From positions 1-36,846 of the forward strand of contig CAXTBW010000035.1 of NCBI GenBank assembly GCA_964242925.1: a DNA stretch of 36,846 bases, given 5' to 3'. Positions 7,561-15,554 of the stretch are shown here, one piece after another; position 1 is the stretch's first letter; each line of letters opens with the position of its first letter. The notes beneath the pieces were generated by a model, which saw only the letters and a program-made list of their open reading frames with translations, made no database searches and had not been told where the DNA came from. Position numbers and translations under genes: made by a program. This DNA comes from LMUY01 sp964242925. GTDB taxonomy: Bacteria; Pseudomonadota; Alphaproteobacteria; Acetobacterales; Acetobacteraceae.

Positions 7561-8054
7561 ACCCGCCGCCGGAACTTTCCCGCCCGCTGCCGCTGGACCG
7601 CGCAGCGGCCGGCTTGACGATGACGGTCGAGGCGTCGCCGGCGGAGTGCGCCGCGATCGCCGTCCGCCTGCTGATCCCGTCAATCGAGGCGCTGCGCTGC
7701 GAGTGGACGCTGTCGGCCCATGGCAATGTGTTCGACGCGACCGGGTCACTGGCGGCTCGGCTGCACCAAGAGTGCGTCGTCTCGCTGGATGCTTTCCCGG
7801 TCACCGTGGCGGAACGGTTCGCCGTCCGCTTCGTGCCGGCCGGGCAGGAGAGCGAGGACGCGGACGACCCGGAGCAGCCCGACGAGTTGCCCTATGACGG
7901 CCCCTTCCTCGACCTCGGCGAGGCAACCGTCGAGCAACTGGCCCTGGCGCTGGACCCGTATCCGCGCAAACCCGGCGCCGAGTTGCCCGAGGATGTGTCG
8001 GACGGCCCCGGCAACCCGTTCGACGCCCTGGCGAAGTGGCGGAAGGCGGAGTAG
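7557..8054 (+). CDS. DUF177 / YceD family protein (23S rRNA accumulation)
   Basis: 165 residues, ATG overlapping the previous stop (ATGA). YceD/DUF177 proteins are encoded just before rpmF in most bacteria and are needed for normal 23S rRNA levels, probably as an assembly factor. Visible features are a beta-rich N-terminal half (CEWTLSAHGNVFDATGSLAARLHQECVVSLDAFP, where a Cys-containing V-x-Q-x-C-V-V-x-L motif is a family marker), an acidic stretch, then PFLDLGEATVEQLALALDPYPRKPGAELP, the alphaproteobacterial signature. The C-terminal NPFDALAKWRK is also typical. Confidence 0.9.
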   Translation: MNPPPELSRPLPLDRAAAGLTMTVEASPAECAAIAVRLLIPSIEALRCEWTLSAHGNVFDATGSLAARLHQECVVSLDAFPVTVAERFAVRFVPAGQESEDADDPEQPDELPYDGPFLDLGEATVEQLALALDPYPRKPGAELPEDVSDGPGNPFDALAKWRKAE

Positions 8055-8172
8055 CTTGCCGCGGCTCCATGGGTCTGCTAGACGCCCCGCCTTAGCTATT
8101 TCCAATTTGTGACGCTGCGGCGTGGCGAGTACCGCCGCGAACCGCGTCACCACCGTCGGAGGGCGCTCGCCC

Positions 8173-8376
8173 ATGGCCGTTCCAAAGAAGAAAACCTCGC
8201 AATCCCGCATGGGGATGCGGCGCAGCCATCACGCGCTGACCATACAGGCCTTCGCCGAGTGTTCGAACTGCGGCGAGCTGAAGCGGCCGCACCATGTCTG
8301 CTCGCATTGCGGCCATTACGACGGCCGCGAGGTCGTCGCCGCCGGCAAGCCGCTCAAGGGTGTTGTCCGGGTCTGA
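8173..8376 (+). CDS. rpmF: Large ribosomal subunit protein bL32
   Basis: 67 residues starting MAVPKKKTSQSRMGMRRSHH, the invariant bL32 N-terminus. This fixes the start at 8173 rather than the upstream ATG at 8122. A Cys4 zinc ribbon is intact (C-S-N-C and C-S-H-C), so this is the zinc-binding form. It follows DUF177 by 118 bp and precedes plsX, the classical rpmF-plsX-fabH linkage joining ribosome and membrane lipid synthesis. Confidence 0.97.
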   Translation: MAVPKKKTSQSRMGMRRSHHALTIQAFAECSNCGELKRPHHVCSHCGHYDGREVVAAGKPLKGVVRV

Positions 8377-8398
8377 GCGCCCGGCTCGCCGGCCTGCC

Positions 8399-9463
8399 GT
8401 GCCCACACCGTTGAACGGGGCGCCGGCGTTCACGCTTGCTGTTGACGCGATGGGCGGCGACCGCGCGCCCGGCGTCGTGATCGATGGGCTGGAGATTGCG
8501 GTGCAACGCCACCCCGACGCGCGTTTCCTCGTGTTCGGCGACGAGCAACGCCTGGCGCCGCTGATGGCGCGCAAGCAGTTCGCGCAGTGCTGCACCGTGC
8601 GCCACGCGCCGGACGTTATCGGCAGCGACCTGAAGCCCACCGCCGCGCTGCGCCTCCGGCAATCCTCCATGCGCCTGGCAATCGACGCCGTGGCTGCAGG
8701 CGAGGCTTCCGGCGTCATATCCGCCGGCAACACGGGCGCGCTGCTGGCGCTCGCCAAAATCGTCATCAAGACGCTGCCCGGCATCGATCGGCCGGCGCTC
8801 GCCGCCATCGCTCCCTCGGGCCGCGGGGATGTGGTGATGCTCGACCTGGGCGCCAACACGATCTGCGACGCGCGCAACCTGGTGGAGTTCGCCGTGATGG
8901 GCGACGTGTTCGCCCGCGCGGTGCTGGGGCTGCCGGCGCCCACGATCGGGCTGCTGAACATCGGCTCCGAGGAGCTGAAGGGCGACGAGCGGGTGCAGAA
9001 GGCCGCCGAGGTGCTGCGCGCCAGCCACCTGGCGTCGCAATTCCACGGCTTCGTCGAGGGCGACGACATCGCGGCCGGCACGACGGATGTGGTGGTGACC
9101 GACGGCTTCACCGGCAACGTGGCGCTCAAGACCGGGGAAGGCGCGCTCAAGCTGGCCTTCACCCTGTTGCGGCAGGTGTTCAGCAGCAGCCTGGCCGGCC
9201 GGCTCGCCTACTTGCTGGCGCGGCCGGGGCTGGAGCGGCTGCGGGAGTGGCTGGACCCCAGGCGCTATAACGGCGCGATCATGCTGGGGCTGAACGGCGT
9301 GGTGGTGAAGTCCCACGGCGGGACCGACGCGGAGCAGTTCGCGTACGCCACGGACGTGGCGATCGACATGGTGGTGCATCGCTTCAACGAGCGCATTCGC
9401 GATGGGCTGGTGCAGATCGCCGAGCTTGGCGCCGCCGCGCCCGCGCTGGTGGTGGCGCGCTGA
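8399..9463 (+). CDS. plsX: Phosphate acyltransferase PlsX
   Basis: 354 residues from a GTG at 8399, close to the 356 of E. coli PlsX. PlsX converts acyl-ACP to acyl-phosphate for glycerolipid synthesis at the membrane face. Strong motifs are LAVDAMGGDRAPGVVIDGL at the N-terminus, GEASGVISAGNTGALLALA, then MLDLGANTICDARNLVEFAVMG, IGLLNIGSEELKGDE, and VVVTDGFTGNVALKTGEG. The start is slightly uncertain: no clear Shine-Dalgarno is visible, and a GTG at 8360 overlapping rpmF is an alternative. The TGA shares its last A with the fabH ATG. Confidence 0.95.
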   Translation: MPTPLNGAPAFTLAVDAMGGDRAPGVVIDGLEIAVQRHPDARFLVFGDEQRLAPLMARKQFAQCCTVRHAPDVIGSDLKPTAALRLRQSSMRLAIDAVAAGEASGVISAGNTGALLALAKIVIKTLPGIDRPALAAIAPSGRGDVVMLDLGANTICDARNLVEFAVMGDVFARAVLGLPAPTIGLLNIGSEELKGDERVQKAAEVLRASHLASQFHGFVEGDDIAAGTTDVVVTDGFTGNVALKTGEGALKLAFTLLRQVFSSSLAGRLAYLLARPGLERLREWLDPRRYNGAIMLGLNGVVVKSHGGTDAEQFAYATDVAIDMVVHRFNERIRDGLVQIAELGAAAPALVVAR

Positions 9464-10425
9464 TGAGACTGCGGTCGGTGATGGCGGGCGCCGGCGGCTA
9501 CCTGCCCGAACGCGTGGTGACGAACGCCGAACTGGCCGAGCGGCTCGAGACGTCGGACGCCTGGATCGTCGAACGCACAGGCATCCGCCAGCGCCACATC
9601 GCGGGCGCCCACGAGACCGCGGCCTTCATGGGCGCGCGGGCGGCGCAGGCCGCGTTGGAGCATGCCGGGGCGACCGCGGCAGACGTGGACGCGATCATCC
9701 TGGGCACCTCGACGCCGGACCAGGCGTTCCCCGCCACCGCCCTCGGCGTCCAGGCGATGCTCGGTGCGGGCGGCTTCGGCTTCGACGTGTCGGCGGCGTG
9801 CAGCGGCTTCGTCTACGGCCTGTCGATCGCCGACGCCATGATCCGCAGCGGCCAGGCGCGCGGCGTGCTGGTGATCGGATCCGAGGTCTATTCGCGCATC
9901 CTGGACTGGTCCGACCGCGGGACCTGCGTGCTGTTCGGCGACGGCGCAGGCGCAGTGTTCCTCCGCGCGGATGAGGGCGGCGGCGAACGCGGCGTGTTGT
10001 CGACGCACCTGCATGCGCAGGGCTCGCTCGGCCCCCTGCTTTATGTGGACGGCGCTGTTGGCCGGCCGGAGCTGTCGGGCCATTTGCGCATGAATGGCCG
10101 TGAGATTTTCCGCCATGCCGTGTCCAAGCTGGCTGCCGCGGTCGACGAGGCGCTGGCGGCCAACGGGCTGCAAGGCCGCGACGTGGACTGGCTGGTGCCG
10201 CACCAGGCCAACCTGCGGATCATCGATGCGATGGGCCGCAAGCTTGGCCTGCCGGCTGACCGCGTGGTGGTGACGGTCGACCGCCACGCCAACACCTCCG
10301 CCGCCTCTATCCCGCTTGCGTTGGCCGAGGCCTGGCGCGGCGGGCGGATGAAGCGAGGCGATCTGGTGGTGTTGGAGGCGCTCGGCGGCGGACTGACTTG
10401 GGGATCCGCGCTCGTTCGCCTTTAG
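9463..10425 (+). CDS. fabH: Beta-ketoacyl-ACP synthase III
   Basis: 320 residues. It condenses an acyl-CoA primer with malonyl-ACP to start fatty acid synthesis. The catalytic triad is complete: Cys113 in SAACSGFVYGL, His247 in PHQANLRI and Asn277 in HANTSAASIPLAL, nearly the spacing of E. coli FabH (112/244/274). Also seen are IVERTGIRQRHIA near the N-terminus and the C-terminal LEALGGGLTWGSALVR. It is coupled to plsX by a one-base overlap (TGATG), and ihfA follows after 98 bp with its own promoter-like sequence. Confidence 0.97.
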   Translation: MRLRSVMAGAGGYLPERVVTNAELAERLETSDAWIVERTGIRQRHIAGAHETAAFMGARAAQAALEHAGATAADVDAIILGTSTPDQAFPATALGVQAMLGAGGFGFDVSAACSGFVYGLSIADAMIRSGQARGVLVIGSEVYSRILDWSDRGTCVLFGDGAGAVFLRADEGGGERGVLSTHLHAQGSLGPLLYVDGAVGRPELSGHLRMNGREIFRHAVSKLAAAVDEALAANGLQGRDVDWLVPHQANLRIIDAMGRKLGLPADRVVVTVDRHANTSAASIPLALAEAWRGGRMKRGDLVVLEALGGGLTWGSALVRL

Positions 10426-10485
10426 GCGGGTGCGGCGTCCAAGCCACAGATGATGCGAGGTTTGTTTTAGTACCAGCGTGTTTGC

Positions 10486-10515
10486 TTGACGCTCGGGAAC
10501 ACCGCTGCCTAGCTT
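10486..10515 (+). promoter_or_regulatory. Candidate sigma-70 promoter of ihfA
   Basis: TTGACG (10486-10491), an 18-bp spacer, then TAGCTT (10510-10515). Transcription would begin around 10522, only about two bases before the ihfA ATG, leaving practically no leader. It is supported only by box similarity. Confidence 0.4.
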
Positions 10516-10523
10516 GCCCGATC

Positions 10524-10850
10524 ATGAACACAGTGACACGCGCGCACTTGGCCGAACGCATCTATACCCAGGTCGGCCTGTCGAGGAACGAGTCGGCCGA
10601 TCTGTTGGAGACAGTGCTCGGCCGGTTGTCGAAGTCGCTTGAGGGTGGGGAATCGGTTAAGATCAGCGGGTTCGGCACCTTCTCGGTTCGGCAGAAGGGC
10701 CGCCGCATCGGCCGTAATCCGAAGACGGGGGTGGAGGTGCCCATCCTACCGCGGCGCGTGCTGGTGTTCCGCCCGAGCCAGGTGCTGAAAGCGCACGTGA
10801 ACGGCTCGGCAATCCCGGCTGGCGACGAACTCGCCGGCGATGACGAATGA
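10524..10850 (+). CDS. ihfA: Integration host factor subunit alpha
   Basis: 108 residues from MNTVTRAHLAERIY. IHF alpha pairs with IHF beta to bend DNA by about 160 degrees in replication, recombination and transcription. The HU/IHF fold is complete: NESADLLETVLGRLSKSLEGGESVKISGFGTFSVRQKGRRIGRNPKTGVEVPI, with the intercalating Pro region in RNPKTG and the alpha-type R-V-L-V-F-R-P-S-Q-V-L-K end. The start at 10524 is set by homology; an upstream in-frame ATG at 10398 lies inside fabH. A 12-residue acidic tail follows the fold. The TGA overlaps the merR start. Confidence 0.95.
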   Translation: MNTVTRAHLAERIYTQVGLSRNESADLLETVLGRLSKSLEGGESVKISGFGTFSVRQKGRRIGRNPKTGVEVPILPRRVLVFRPSQVLKAHVNGSAIPAGDELAGDDE

Positions 10851-11386
10851 TGCTTGCTGCCGGGCCAGTCCCGGGATCGGGACCAGGCCCTGCCGACGAG
10901 CCCGCCGAGGCCCGCGCCAAGCCGAAGAAGGCGCCAAACGCGTTCCGCACGATCAGCGAGGTTGCCGACGAGCTGCACATCCCGCAGCACGTGCTTCGGT
11001 TCTGGGAGACCAAATTCCCGCAGGTGAAGCCGCTCAAGCGGGGCGGTGGCCGCCGGTATTACCGCCCTGACGACATATCGCTGCTGCGGCGCATCTCGGA
11101 CCTGCTCTACATCCAGGGCTACACGATCAAGGGCGTGCAGCGCCTGCTGCGGGAGGGCGGCGGCAAGCTGTCCGACGATATCCCGCCCGCGACCGAGGCC
11201 GAGCGCGCCGCAGCCGCCGCCGAGCGTGAGATCCAGGGCGAGCAACCCACGCTGCTGACCATCCCTGGCCTGACCCCTATGCCGGACCCCGCGACGCTCC
11301 CGCCGGACGCCGAAATCGCCCGCCTGCGCGCCCTGCTGAGCTTCGCGCTGGAGGAGTTGGAGAGCCTGCGCCGCCTGCTGCCATAG
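10847..11386 (+). CDS. MerR family transcriptional regulator
   Basis: 179 residues from the ATG overlapping the ihfA stop; a second ATG follows directly at 10850. After a Pro/Ala-rich lead of about 30 residues comes a winged helix-turn-helix: FRTISEVADELHIPQHVLRFW, then QVKPLKRGGGRRYYRPDD and LLRRISDLLYIQGYTIKGVQRLL. The MerR-like linker runs into a variable tail with a predicted coiled helix (ARLRALLSFALEELESLRRLL). No Cys-based metal site is seen. This protein follows ihfA in most alphaproteobacteria; its targets are not known to me. Confidence 0.88.
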   Translation: MMLAAGPVPGSGPGPADEPAEARAKPKKAPNAFRTISEVADELHIPQHVLRFWETKFPQVKPLKRGGGRRYYRPDDISLLRRISDLLYIQGYTIKGVQRLLREGGGKLSDDIPPATEAERAAAAAEREIQGEQPTLLTIPGLTPMPDPATLPPDAEIARLRALLSFALEELESLRRLLP

Positions 11387-11433
11387 CCGCATCGCATTGC
11401 GGACCGCCGGGCCGGCTGCTACACCGCCGGGGT

Positions 11434-11510
11434 CGGAGCGTAGCGCAGCCTGGTAGCGCATCAGTCTGGGGGACTGGGGGTCGTGGGTTCGAATCCCGCC
11501 GCTCCGACCA
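11434..11510 (+). tRNA. tRNA-Pro (anticodon GGG)
   Basis: 77 nt including an encoded CCA. Acceptor CGGAGCG pairs with CGCTCCG, followed by discriminator A and CCA. D-arm GCGCAGCCTGGTAGCGC, anticodon loop CTGGGGG (anticodon GGG) closed by CAGT/ACTG, and T-arm GTGGG-TTCGAAT-CCCGC are all intact. It decodes CCC, a common proline codon in this GC-rich genome. Confidence 0.95.
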
Positions 11511-11528
11511 ATAATCCACGCTGCATCG

Positions 11529-12134
11529 TCACGCGGTCTCTCGCACCAGCTTGCGGCGCATCGCCTCCGCGAACGCGGCGTAATCCGGACAGGCGACCGC
11601 GAATGCGCCGGCTCCCCCAATCACCTCGGCGGCGTAGCTTTCCAGTAAATCCGGCTCCTCGTGCAGCAGGCACAGGCCGTTGATCGTGACGCCCGCCGCC
11701 GCCAGCCGGTCTCGAGCCGGGCCTGGGGACGCGCCCGCGTTGCTGCGACCGTCGCCGACCACGTCGATCACCCGGCGAAGCGCGGGAGCGGGCAGGGCGT
11801 TCAACAGCGCCTGCGCAGCCAGCAACGCCTCGCCGATCGCCGTCTCGCCGGCCGGCACGATGCGCGGCATGTCGGCGACCGCTTGCGCCACGGCGTCCAC
11901 CTCCGCCGGGGTCGTCACCCGCGTCCAGTCCAGCATGACCTCGTGCGCTCCTGGGCCGGACCACAGCAGCACCGCCAGCAGGCTCGCGCCACGCGCGCCG
12001 CCGGTCAGCCCGGCCATCACCTCCGGGTCGCGCAATCCGGCAGCCATGCCATTGGCGATCAGGTTGAACTCGTCGAACGTCACGCTGGCGGACCCGTCCA
12101 GCGCGATCACCAAGGCGAGGTCGACGGGATCCAT
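11529..12134 (-). CDS. DUF1194 (von Willebrand factor A-like) protein, no signal peptide
   Basis: 201 residues. A VWA-type metal-ion-dependent adhesion site is visible: D-G-S-A-S at residues 13-17, the Thr in PAGETAIGEALL, and the Asp in IDVVGDGRSN. The sequence matches DUF1194, whose members are usually secreted or periplasmic. Here the protein starts directly at the first beta strand (MDPVDLALVIALDGS), and an in-frame TAG abuts the ATG, so no signal sequence can be encoded upstream. Either this member is cytoplasmic or its 5' end has been lost. It faces tRNA-Pro across 18 bp. Function unknown; binding or scaffolding is the usual VWA role. Confidence 0.82.
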   Translation of the reverse strand: MDPVDLALVIALDGSASVTFDEFNLIANGMAAGLRDPEVMAGLTGGARGASLLAVLLWSGPGAHEVMLDWTRVTTPAEVDAVAQAVADMPRIVPAGETAIGEALLAAQALLNALPAPALRRVIDVVGDGRSNAGASPGPARDRLAAAGVTINGLCLLHEEPDLLESYAAEVIGGAGAFAVACPDYAAFAEAMRRKLVRETA

Positions 12135-12167
12135 CTAGAAACTCTCGGATTGCGTCGACCCGCAACC

Positions 12168-12530
12168 CCACCGTCACGCCCGGTTTTGTCCCGGGCGCCC
12201 TCGCCATCCCAGCGCAGGCGTCGTCGTCCAGGTGGTCTCGCCGCTGCCAAACTCGGCTGCCCGACGTGTTGGCGACGCGTCGATGCCCGGGCCGGGCTCA
12301 TGGCTGTCCGGTTTACCCTTTTGTTGTCACGCAGTTGCTTACCGTCATGGCCGGACTTGGTCCTGCCACCCACGCCGCGTCCTCGACACCTTAGCGCCAG
12401 TACTTGCACCACCTTCTCGCGCGAACGTCGTGGCTGCCCGCGTCAAGCCCGGGCTTGACGGTTGGTTGCATTGCAGCATTACGACAAGCGAACCGGACAG
12501 CCTTGGGGTCAGGCCCGGGCACGACAGACG
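12168..12530. repeat. Cluster of family 1 palindromic repeats in a gene-free stretch
   Basis: The 408 bp between DUF1194 and the aminotransferase hold no credible gene but at least four related palindromic arms. They are CGCCCGG...CCGGGCG at 12177-12197, GATGCCCGGGCCGGGC near 12282, GTCATGGCCGGACTTGGTCC near 12344, and the perfect palindrome GTCAAGCCCGGGCTTGAC at 12442-12459. A further degenerate arm, GTCAGGCCCGGGCACGAC, starts near 12509. They look like one to two full elements plus fragments, degraded to different degrees. Confidence 0.7.
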
Positions 12531-12542
12531 GGCGTCGGGCGT

Positions 12543-13937
12543 TCACACCACGGCCAGCCGCTCCCGCCGCACCTGCACCGTCAGTTCGTCGAGCGCCAGC
12601 TCAACGCGGTCCAACATCTCCATGATCTCCGCCTCGGTGATGATCAGCGGCGGGCTGAACGCGATCGTGTCGTTGGGCAGCCCGCGGCAGATCACGCCAT
12701 TCTGCTCGCCTAGCTTGGCGAGGCGGCTGGCCATCTTCAGCGCCGGGTCGAAGTTCTGCCGCGCGGCCTTGTCGGCCACCAGCTCCACCCCGCCGATCAG
12801 CCCGATGCCGCGCACCTCGCCCACCAGCTCGTGCCCGGCGAAGCGGCGGCGCAGCTCGGACTGCATCAGCGGGCCGACCTCGCGCACGTGGCCGACGATG
12901 TCGATCTCGTCGTAGATCTTCAGCGTCTCGACCGCGACCGCCGCCGGCACCGGGTGACCGGAGTAGGTGTAGCCGTGGCCGAACGTGCCGATGCGGTGGC
13001 TCTCCTCCGCGATCGGGCGGAACACCTTCTGGCTGACCAGGGTGGCGGAGATTGGCAGGAAGCTGGCCGACAGCGCCTTGGCGCAGGTGATGATGTCGGG
13101 CTGCACGCCGAACGTCTCCGTGCCCCAATAATTGCCGGTCCGGCCGAAACCGCAGATCACCTCGTCGGCGACCAGCAGGATGTCGTGCTTCTGCAGCACG
13201 GCGCAGATCTTCGCGAAGTAGGTCGCGGGCGGCAGGATCACCCCGCCGGCGCCCATCACCGGCTCGGCGAACATCGCCGCGATGGTGTCGGCGCCTTCGC
13301 GCAGGATCAGCGCCTCGAGCTCGTCCGCGCAGCGCGTGGCGAACGCCTCCTCGCTCTCGCCGTCCTGGCCGCCATGGTAGTAGTGCGGCGTCATCGTGTG
13401 CACGAAGCCCGGCAGCGGCAGGTCGAACGAACGATGGTTGTTCGGCAGCCCGGTGATGGACGCCGCCGCCAGCGTGATGCCGTGATAGCCCTTGATGCGG
13501 CCGATGATCTTCTTCTTCGCCGGCCGGCCAAGCGCGTTGTTGTAGTACCAGGCCATCTTGATCGCGGTGTCGTTCGCCTCGGAGCCGGAGTTCGAGAAGA
13601 TCACCCGCGCATCGTGCAGCGGCACCCGCGCCGTCAACATTTCCGACAGCTCGATCAACGGGTTATGCGACTTCGCTGTGAACGAGTGATAGAATGGCAA
13701 GGTGCGCAGCTGGTCGTAGGCAACCTTCGCCAGCCGCTCGTTGTCGAACCCTAGCGAGGCGCACCATAGGCCGGCGACGCTCTCGATGTATTCCTTGCCG
13801 TCCTCGTCCCACACCCGCACGCCCTTGCCGCGGCTGATGATCATCGGGCCGGCTTCCTCGTGGGCGACCAGGTCCGTGTAGGGGTGCAGCGTGTGCGCGA
13901 TGTCGCGGGCGGCTGCCGAATTCGGGCGGACGGGCAT
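12543..13937 (-). CDS. Class III PLP-dependent omega-aminotransferase
   Basis: 464 residues; the ATG has AGGAG 7 nt upstream. Fold type I, class III signatures are ARVIFSNSGSEANDTAIKMAWYYN (phosphate-binding SGSEA), GYHGITLAAASITG, LLVADEVICGFGRTGNYWG (Asp binding the pyridine N), the PLP Lys in CAKALSASFLPI, and GTFGHGYTYSGHPV. The pattern matches the group annotated as aspartate aminotransferase family, beta-alanine/putrescine:pyruvate transaminases (SpuC-like) that use pyruvate as amino acceptor. The exact amine donor cannot be assigned. It stands alone between a repeat cluster and a divergent secreted protein, so context gives no pathway. Confidence 0.9.
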   Translation of the reverse strand: MPVRPNSAAARDIAHTLHPYTDLVAHEEAGPMIISRGKGVRVWDEDGKEYIESVAGLWCASLGFDNERLAKVAYDQLRTLPFYHSFTAKSHNPLIELSEMLTARVPLHDARVIFSNSGSEANDTAIKMAWYYNNALGRPAKKKIIGRIKGYHGITLAAASITGLPNNHRSFDLPLPGFVHTMTPHYYHGGQDGESEEAFATRCADELEALILREGADTIAAMFAEPVMGAGGVILPPATYFAKICAVLQKHDILLVADEVICGFGRTGNYWGTETFGVQPDIITCAKALSASFLPISATLVSQKVFRPIAEESHRIGTFGHGYTYSGHPVPAAVAVETLKIYDEIDIVGHVREVGPLMQSELRRRFAGHELVGEVRGIGLIGGVELVADKAARQNFDPALKMASRLAKLGEQNGVICRGLPNDTIAFSPPLIITEAEIMEMLDRVELALDELTVQVRRERLAVV

Positions 13938-14088
13938 CTTGTAGCTCCTACGGGCGGGCGGGTCGTTGCAGCCTAGGCTTCGGCCGGAGGGTGGGGAACC
14001 CCCGTGTTCGTTGCGTGAGATGCGGGGCGCTTCCGGTTGCAAATACGACGCGCTAGGAGATGCGCCGAGCAATGGAGGGCCGAGGCCG

Positions 14089-14514
14089 ATGCGATGGATG
14101 GTGGTTGCAGTGTGCGCGATGCTGGCCTCGACGATGGCGCCGGCTGCAGCCTTTGCGCAGGGACGCTCTCGCAGCAGCTCGCCGGCGCCCCGCGCCGGCA
14201 CTGGTGAGCAGGATGAGCTGCCGGCATCCGTGCCGCCGCCCGTGCCGACCCTGGCGCCCACCCGCGGCATCTCCGGGCCGCGCATCGAGGCGGGGGCGGT
14301 GTTGTGCAAGACCCCCGAGGACCTGCAGCGCCGCGCCGAGGTCAATCGCCGGCGCATCGAGGGCGTGCCCGATGCGGGCGACCCGTTGGCCGGCTGCCAC
14401 TTGCTGGGCGAGGTGCGCGCCGTAGAGGTGCTCAGCCGAGAGGGACTCGGCCGGGTCCAGGTGCGCCTCAAGGCCAATGCGGAAGTAGGCTGGACGGACG
14501 CCTACATCCGGTAG
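14089..14514 (+). CDS. Small secreted protein of unknown function
   Basis: 141 residues from MRWMVVAVCAMLASTMAPAA, a Sec-type signal peptide with likely cleavage after AFAQ. GGAGGG and GAGG lie shortly upstream of the ATG. The mature part starts with a Ser/Pro/Gly-rich linker, then about 85 conserved-looking residues with two cysteines (VLCKTPEDLQRRAEV and LAGCHLLGEVRAVEVL) that could form a disulfide, ending VGWTDAYIR. I do not recognise a family. The beta-rich C-terminal part (AVEVLSREGLGRVQVRL...GWTDAYI) resembles a small SH3-like unit, but that is a guess. Confidence 0.7.
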   Translation: MRWMVVAVCAMLASTMAPAAAFAQGRSRSSSPAPRAGTGEQDELPASVPPPVPTLAPTRGISGPRIEAGAVLCKTPEDLQRRAEVNRRRIEGVPDAGDPLAGCHLLGEVRAVEVLSREGLGRVQVRLKANAEVGWTDAYIR

Positions 14515-14523
14515 CCTACCGCC

Positions 14524-15258
14524 TCACCGCTCCAGCGCTTCGGCCGCGCGGCGCGCCGCCGCCTCCTCCGCGCTGGCCAGGCCGCCATGCGCCGCCGACC
14601 AGGCGACCGGGTCCTCCAGGAAGCGTCGCACCTCGGCCAGCGCCGGCTCGGCGAAGTATGGACGGTCGCGGCACGCCTCCAGCACGTCCCACCAGGTGCA
14701 GAGGTGGTGCAGGCTGATGTCCATCGCGGCGAGCGTCTCGAAGCTGCCGGGGAACACGCCGTAGAAAAACACCACGAAGGCGTGGTTCACGATGGCGCCG
14801 GCATCCCGCAGCGCCTGCGCGAACTGGATCTTGCTGCGCCCGTCGGTGGTGAGGTCCTCCACCAGCAGCGTCTGCTTGCCTTCCGGCACATCGCCCTCGA
14901 TCAGCGCGTTGCGGCCGAATCCCTTGGGCTTTTTCCGCACGTAGGCCATGGGCGCCATCATGCGGTCGGCGAACCAGGCGGCGAACGGGATCCCGGCGGT
15001 CTCGCCGCCAGCCACCGCCTCGATGGTCTCGTAGCCGATGTGGCGGCCGATCTTCTCGACGCCCAACGCGCAGATCTTCGCCCGGGCGCGCGGGAAGTAG
15101 ATGATGCGGCGGCAATCGATATAGACGGGAGACTTCCAGCCCGACGTGAACGTATAAGGTTCGTCAGGGCGAAAATTGACGGCCTTTATCTCGAGCAGGA
15201 GCCGCGCCGTGGTCAGCGCCGCGTCGCGGTCCCAATCGGTCTGGTGCTGCAGCGGCAT
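14524..15258 (-). CDS. pyrE: Orotate phosphoribosyltransferase
   Basis: 244 residues. It transfers the phosphoribosyl group of PRPP to orotate in UMP synthesis. The PRPP-binding motif TLLVEDLTTDGRSK is clear, with FTSGWKSPVYIDCRR (orotate/substrate loop), AGGETAGIPFAAWFADRM and the flexible loop YVRKKPKGFGRN also typical. The C-terminus extends beyond the about 213-residue E. coli enzyme, as in the longer alphaproteobacterial forms, and ends in an Ala/Glu-rich helix. It is convergent with the small secreted gene, with a 9-bp gap. Confidence 0.95.
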   Translation of the reverse strand: MPLQHQTDWDRDAALTTARLLLEIKAVNFRPDEPYTFTSGWKSPVYIDCRRIIYFPRARAKICALGVEKIGRHIGYETIEAVAGGETAGIPFAAWFADRMMAPMAYVRKKPKGFGRNALIEGDVPEGKQTLLVEDLTTDGRSKIQFAQALRDAGAIVNHAFVVFFYGVFPGSFETLAAMDISLHHLCTWWDVLEACRDRPYFAEPALAEVRRFLEDPVAWSAAHGGLASAEEAAARRAAEALER

Positions 15259-15414
15259 GTCGGGGCCTCCTCGTGCAAGGAACCCGGATAGCGGCTGGGC
15301 AGCCGCGCGTCCATGTCTCGGCTGCGTAAGGCAAGGCTTGCGTCCAAGCTGTTCGCGCCCAAGCTCGGCGAACAGCAGTCGCCGAAGATGTCGAATCGAC
15401 CGCCGCGCCTACAT

Positions 15415-15513
15415 CGTTGTTGCGAGGAGCGCTTGCGACGACGCAATCCAGCCGCCAGCACCGTATGTGCCGCCCTGGATCGCCACGCCGCCCAGCGGCG
15501 CCTCGCGATGACG
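15415..15513. repeat. Dispersed 98-99 bp inverted-repeat element, family 2 (copy A)
   Basis: The ends are CGTTGTTGCGAGG (15415-15427) and CCTCGCGATGACG (15501-15513), near-perfect inverses. Inside are GAGCGCTTGCGACG and CTGGATCGCCACGCCG, shared with copy B at 26682-26779. The element fills part of the 296-bp gap between pyrE and the ELM1-like gene and contributes a spurious in-frame extension to the latter. Elements with TTGCGAGGAGC...GCGATGAC ends are common in alphaproteobacterial intergenic regions. Confidence 0.8.
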
Positions 15514-15554
15514 GGTCGTCGTTTTCGGCCGCTGGTGTAAGACGAGAGGCGCCG

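Noticed and set aside
12168..12530. CRISPR array
   Set aside because: The repeats are palindromic, unequal in length and spacing, and there are no spacers of regular size or cas genes.
15417..15554. N-terminal extension of the ELM1-like protein
   Set aside because: It is derived from the family 2 repeat element; the ATG at 15555 has a ribosome binding site.
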